NCBI GenBank assembly: GCA_036401055.1
Contig: DASWWC010000249.1
Coordinates: 1 to 8,254 of the forward strand
DNA from: Pelomonas sp036401055
GTDB lineage: Bacteria > Pseudomonadota > Gammaproteobacteria > Burkholderiales > Burkholderiaceae_C
DNA length: 8,254 nucleotides
Direction of reading: 5' to 3'
The notes under the pieces are model-generated. The model ran no database searches. It worked only from the letters and a program-made list of their open reading frames with translations, and had not been told where the DNA came from. Below, one piece after another: positions 5,404 through 8,254 of this stretch. Position numbers and translations under genes: made by a program. Each line of letters starts with the position of its first letter. Positions within the stretch are counted from its first letter, which is position 1.

Positions 5404-5459
5404 CATCGCCCATGAAGAGCCATGGCCCGACCCGCGCGCATGGCTCTCCGCGGGCGATG
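5404..5459. promoter_or_regulatory. 56-bp dyad in the divergent spacer
   Basis: The 168-bp spacer 5348-5515 lies between two divergent genes for exported proteins. It holds a symmetrical interrupted palindrome: outer arms CATCGCCC (5404-5411) / GGGCGATG (5452-5459) and inner arms AGAGCCATG (5416-5424) / CATGGCTCT (5439-5447). All arms share one centre (5431.5), with 4-nt mismatched patches and a 14-nt middle. At least 17 of 21 arm positions pair, plus one G-C in the patch (5414/5449). Neither gene ends here, so a terminator is unlikely. It could be a two-half-site operator or a structured leader. Nearby, TGCCGGCC is directly repeated (5468-5475 and 5485-5492). Confidence 0.5.
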
Positions 5460-5515
5460 CGCCGCCCTGCCGGCCGACCGACCATGCCGGCCATCTCATC
5501 CATGCCCGGGACACC

Positions 5516-6535
5516 ATGACCCCTTTGCGTACCACCTCCACACGGCTGACCGCCCTGCTCGCCCTGGCGGGCGCTGGCCTGCTTGCCGATGGCGCCACGG
5601 CGCAGACCCAGCAGCGTCGCCTGGTGCTGGATGTCGAGCTGCAGCGCCAGGGCGCCGTGCAAGCGGGTGCCGACCGCGGCGAGCAGAAGCTCGCCCAGCG
5701 CTGGCAGCTCAGCGCGCTGATGCAAAGCGACGGCGTGCCCATCCCCTACAACCCGCTCGACCCGGACGACCACCGCCGCCAGCTCGAGGCCGCACAGTCG
5801 GCCCAGCGCCGGGCCGCCGCCGTGCCGACGGCGCCCATGCCCGACATCGCGTCGATGCAGGCCAAGGCCCAGGCGCTGCAGGCGCGCTGCGGCCAGGACA
5901 GCGCCTGCCTGATGCGCGAGGCGTCGGCACTGACCGTGGCCGCGATGCCGGCATCCACGCAGGGCCGTCTTCAGGCCTATGGCCAGGCCGCGGCCGCCTG
6001 CGAACGTCAGCCCGCCGGCAAGGCCCGCGAGGCCTGCCAGGCCAGCGCCCGCCGCCAGGCCGGCGGCGGCGTCGATGCGCCGGAAGACCAGGGCCCCGCC
6101 ACGCCCTACCTGATGTTCACCGGCGCCGCCGCCTGCGGGCTGACGCTGACGGCCGCGCTGGACGAGCGAGTGGAAGGCAGCTTCGACGACGTGCAGGGCG
6201 TGGTCCGCTACACCGAGACGGCCAAGGGCAGCGAGACCCGCCGCGACGACGTCTTCTGCCCGACGCTGCAGGTCGTGCTGGACACCCGCAACGGCCGCGT
6301 CTGGACCGCGCTGGGCACGGTGGCGCAAGAGGTGCAGGGTGTGCGCACCCGCGAGGAAACCGGCCGTCGCCCGCAGCGCGACGAGGGCCGCATGAGCCTG
6401 CGCTGGATGGAGGCGCAGGACTGGCTGCAGCAGCGTCTCGTCCGGCTCAGCGACCAGGGCCAGGACCAGGCCCGTCTGCCGGCCGGCGGCGGTCAGGCCG
6501 ACATCAAGCTGAAGTGGAGCTTCAAGCCGGCCTGA
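5516..6535 (+). CDS. Secreted six-cysteine protein of unknown function
   Basis: A 339-residue protein with a signal peptide (MTPLRTTSTR, then LTALLALAGAGLLADGATAQ), probably cut after residue 30. I do not recognise the family. Residues 31-75 (RRLVLDVELQRQGAVQ; RWQLSALMQ) look like beta strands. Residues 85-185 are Ala/Gln-rich and probably helical. Residues 195-339 are strand-rich again (YLMFTGAAACGLTLTAALDE; FDDVQGVVRYTET) and end KLKWSFKPA. The six cysteines are C125/C131, C162/C174 and C207/C248, spaced as three likely disulfide pairs, which fits the periplasm or outside. The ATG at 5516 is chosen because it begins the signal peptide; the longer open frame upstream runs through the opposite-strand gene and is not credible. 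Only a weak GGGA precedes the start. The stop lies 3 nt from the convergent receiver gene's stop. Confidence 0.8.
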   Translation: MTPLRTTSTRLTALLALAGAGLLADGATAQTQQRRLVLDVELQRQGAVQAGADRGEQKLAQRWQLSALMQSDGVPIPYNPLDPDDHRRQLEAAQSAQRRAAAVPTAPMPDIASMQAKAQALQARCGQDSACLMREASALTVAAMPASTQGRLQAYGQAAAACERQPAGKAREACQASARRQAGGGVDAPEDQGPATPYLMFTGAAACGLTLTAALDERVEGSFDDVQGVVRYTETAKGSETRRDDVFCPTLQVVLDTRNGRVWTALGTVAQEVQGVRTREETGRRPQRDEGRMSLRWMEAQDWLQQRLVRLSDQGQDQARLPAGGGQADIKLKWSFKPA

Positions 6536-6538
6536 GCC

Positions 6539-7255
6539 TCAGGCGACGGGCGGCACCCGGTCCGTCACGCGGCGGCCGCGCTTGGACGCCGCGGCGCGCA
6601 GGTGCACCAGCGACTCCACGCGCTTGAGCAGCTCGCGGTCGTTCCAGGGCTTCTTGAAGATGCCGTAGACGCCCTCGATCTGGCCCACGCGGCCATGCAG
6701 CTCGTCGTGGCCGGTGATGGCGATGACCGGCAGGTCCTCGGTGTTGAGGCTGCCGTGCACGTCGGCAATCAGCTCGAAGCCGTCCTTGTTGGGCATCTCC
6801 AGGTCCGTGATCAGCACGGCGATCTCGGGCTTGGCCTCCAGCTCGGCCAGGGCCTCGTTGCCGTCGTTGACCTGCACGACCGTGAAGCCGGCGCCTTCCA
6901 GCAGCCGCTTGAGCTTGGTACGCACGACGGCCGAGTCGTCGGCGACGAGGATGCTGGCCGGGCCCTCGGGCTCCTGCGGAGCGGGGGCGGGCGGCGCCCG
7001 CATCGGCGATGGCGCCGTGACGAAGGCGCTGGCCATGGACGGGTCGCCGTTGCCGGCGCCCGGCAGCGGCGGCAGCACCACCGGAGGCTGGGCCGCTCGG
7101 GGCGGCATGGGCGGGCGCTGCGGCGGCGCGTAGTCGCGCGGCGGCCGGTAGTCGTCACGCTTGAAGGCGGCGATGAGCACGATGATGGCCAGCGGTATCG
7201 CGATCAATACCGGCATCAGGTAGGCGCCCAGCAACTCCTGCAACTCGTGAAACAT
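6539..7255 (-). CDS. Membrane-anchored single-domain response regulator
   Basis: A 238-residue protein. Residues 12-31 form one transmembrane helix (YLMPVLIAIPLAIIVLIAAF) followed by Lys/Arg, which predicts a cytoplasmic C-terminus. Residues 35-98 are a Pro-rich flexible linker. Residues 101-220 form a CheY-like receiver domain: acidic pocket D106-D107 (VADDS), phosphoacceptor D151 (LITDLEMPNKDGFEL), switch T181 (AITGHDE) and conserved K202 (FKKPW). No DNA-binding or enzymatic output domain follows, only a basic tail (ASKRGRRVTDRVPPVA). It may act as a phosphate sink or membrane-localised signalling partner; this is inference. The ATG at 7255 is preferred over the longer open frame starting at 7330 because a good Shine-Dalgarno (ATGGAGCG just before ATG) precedes it and the transmembrane helix then starts normally. 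A sensor kinase gene lies 112 nt upstream on the same strand; pairing of the two is unproven. Confidence 0.87.
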   Translation of the reverse strand: MFHELQELLGAYLMPVLIAIPLAIIVLIAAFKRDDYRPPRDYAPPQRPPMPPRAAQPPVVLPPLPGAGNGDPSMASAFVTAPSPMRAPPAPAPQEPEGPASILVADDSAVVRTKLKRLLEGAGFTVVQVNDGNEALAELEAKPEIAVLITDLEMPNKDGFELIADVHGSLNTEDLPVIAITGHDELHGRVGQIEGVYGIFKKPWNDRELLKRVESLVHLRAAASKRGRRVTDRVPPVA

Positions 7256-7367
7256 CGCTCCATCCCCTGCGTCTAGGCCGGGCAGCCTAACACCCGCCCA
7301 AGGTGGGCACCATCGAGGAAAAGCCGGCATCCGTCACGGAAACCAGGGCTTTACGGCGGCGACGGTC
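7256..7367 (-). other. Spacer between kinase and receiver genes, two small hairpins
   Basis: This gap holds two short perfect inverted repeats: TAGGC-6 nt-GCCTA (7274-7278/7285-7289) and GCCCA-AGG-TGGGC (7296-7300/7304-7308). Read on the minus strand they follow the kinase stop and precede the receiver's ribosome binding site. Neither is followed by a U-tract, so they may be a weak attenuator or terminator, or nothing. No convincing promoter was found. The gap suggests the receiver gene may have its own promoter. Confidence 0.3.
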
Positions 7368-8254
7368 TCAGAACGTCAACACGAAACAGGCCCCGCCGCC
7401 GGCGCGCTTGGCGTGGCGCACGGTGCCGCCCAGGCCGTGCACCAGCTGGCGCACGACCGCCAGGCCCACGCCGCTGCCGCCCTCGCGGGTCGTGAAGAAG
7501 GGCGTGAAGATGCGCGACTCCAGCCCCGGCGCGACGCCCGGGCCGTTGTCGGCCACGGTCAGCCGCAGCCGCGCGCCGCGGCTCAGGCGGGCCTCGATCT
7601 CCAGCCGCGGCGCGGCCCGGCCCGCGCAGGCCTGCAGCGCGTTCTGCGCCAGGTTGATGAGCACCTGCTCCAGCTGGGCGGCGTCGGTGCGCAGCGCCAG
7701 CGTCTCGGGCTCGATCTTCACCAGCACCTGGCCGCCCGCGGCCTCCCAGGCCGGCTCGACGAGACGCCGCACCGCCTGCAGCAGCGGCGCCAGCGCCACG
7801 TCGGCCAGCGTCGGCGCGGGTGGCTGGCTGACGCTGCGGTAGCGCTCCACGAAACCCTGCAGGTGCGCCGCGCGCCGCGCCAGCGTGGCCAGCGCGTCCC
7901 GCAGCTCGGCGTGCTCGCCGGCCTCCAGCAGCGCCGGCGCGCTGCCGGCCAGCGACGCGATGGGCGTCAGCGAGTTCATGATCTCGTGCGTCAGCACCTG
8001 CACCAGCTGGCGCCAGGCCGCCAGCGTCTCGGTCTCCAGCTCCGACTCGATGGGCGCCAGCGCGGCCAGCCGCCAGGCCTGGCCCTGCACGGTCAGGGCC
8101 GACACGGCCAGCACCGCGCGCTCCTGGCCGTGTTCGGTCGGCAGCGTGACGACGCGCCGGCCCGGCTCGGCGTCCAGCAGCGCGAGCAGGGCCGACGATT
8201 CGACGGCGCGGCCGGGCGCGACGAGGCGGCGCGCGGCGGTGTTCAGCGCCAGCG
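7368..8254 (-). CDS. Sensor histidine kinase, C-terminal part (gene continues past window)
   Basis: The frame runs open from the window's right edge to a TGA at 7368-7370, giving 295 visible residues and no start. The first 60 or so (LALNTAARRLVAP onward) look like the end of a PAS-type sensing domain. A dimerisation helix follows with the phosphoacceptor His in VLTHEIMNSLTPIASLA (His codon at 7986-7988). The HATPase domain then has an N-box (LEQVLINLAQNALQA), G1 (VADNGPG), F-box (IFTPFFTTREGGS) and G2 (GSGVGLAVV), and ends GGACFVLTF. All ATP-binding and phosphotransfer motifs are intact. The HEIMNSLTP H-box is typical of an NtrY-like kinase group that often pairs with sigma54 activators; its partner would then lie outside the window. 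A GTG within this stretch (8112-8114) would cut the PAS-like region and is not the start. Confidence 0.9.
   Translation of the reverse strand, partial: LALNTAARRLVAPGRAVESSALLALLDAEPGRRVVTLPTEHGQERAVLAVSALTVQGQAWRLAALAPIESELETETLAAWRQLVQVLTHEIMNSLTPIASLAGSAPALLEAGEHAELRDALATLARRAAHLQGFVERYRSVSQPPAPTLADVALAPLLQAVRRLVEPAWEAAGGQVLVKIEPETLALRTDAAQLEQVLINLAQNALQACAGRAAPRLEIEARLSRGARLRLTVADNGPGVAPGLESRIFTPFFTTREGGSGVGLAVVRQLVHGLGGTVRHAKRAGGGACFVLTF

Noticed and set aside
4742..5515. N-terminal extension of the six-cysteine protein
   Set aside because: It runs antisense through the PEP-CTERM gene with low-complexity translation. A proper signal peptide begins at 5516.
6536..6538. Terminator between the convergent genes at 6535/6541
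   Set aside because: Only 3 nt separate the two stop codons, and I saw no hairpin with a U-tract there.
7256..7330. Longer N-terminus for the receiver protein
   Set aside because: The ATG at 7255 has a clear ribosome binding site and puts the transmembrane helix at the start. The extension has no recognisable character.

Overview
The window is high-GC DNA with a strong G/C bias at third codon positions. It most likely comes from a betaproteobacterium of the order Burkholderiales, in the Rubrivivax/Roseateles/Ideonella neighbourhood. Pointers are two PEP-CTERM (exosortase-sorted) envelope proteins, a queD-queE pair whose QueE has the CX14CX2C cysteine spacing known from Burkholderia, and a sensor kinase with the HEIMNSLTP H-box. 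The genus is an inference.

Layout, left to right. (1) Bases 1-140 are the truncated end of an unrecognised coding frame. It runs abruptly, at about base 140, into the middle of the signal peptide of a PEP-CTERM protein (frame ending at 701), which is followed by a strong hairpin terminator (731-756). (2) Bases 810-1415 look like a small integron relic. An attI1-like stretch of direct repeats leads to a core GTTATGC. A 543-bp gene cassette of lower GC (867-1409) encodes one small exported protein (935-1357). A 57-nt attC site closes it, and its R'' core GCATAAC is the exact reverse complement of the cassette's first core. No integrase gene is present. (3) On the minus strand lies a queD-queE operon (3157 down to 1410) with a 4-nt ATGA overlap. 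It makes 7-carboxy-7-deazaguanine, the precursor of preQ0 and queuosine. QueD is a fusion of three PTPS-like modules whose catalytic residues are split between the modules. (4) A 71-bp divergent promoter region with an 8-bp inverted repeat separates queD from an MFS exporter gene (3229-4584). (5) A second PEP-CTERM protein (minus strand, 5347-4562) overlaps the 3' end of the MFS gene. It is divided from a secreted six-cysteine protein of unknown function (5516-6535) by a 168-bp divergent spacer holding a large 56-bp dyad. (6) On the minus strand are a membrane-anchored, stand-alone receiver protein (7255-6539) and, upstream of it, the C-terminal part of a sensor histidine kinase that continues past the window edge (7368-8254).

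The gene groups are mostly independent: envelope proteins, tRNA-modification precursor synthesis, export and signalling. The most interesting items are the solitary integron cassette abutting the queE stop codon, the triple-module QueD with complementary active-site losses, the membrane-tethered receiver, and the dyad between the divergent genes at 5404-5459. No tRNA, rRNA, CRISPR array or transposase gene was seen.
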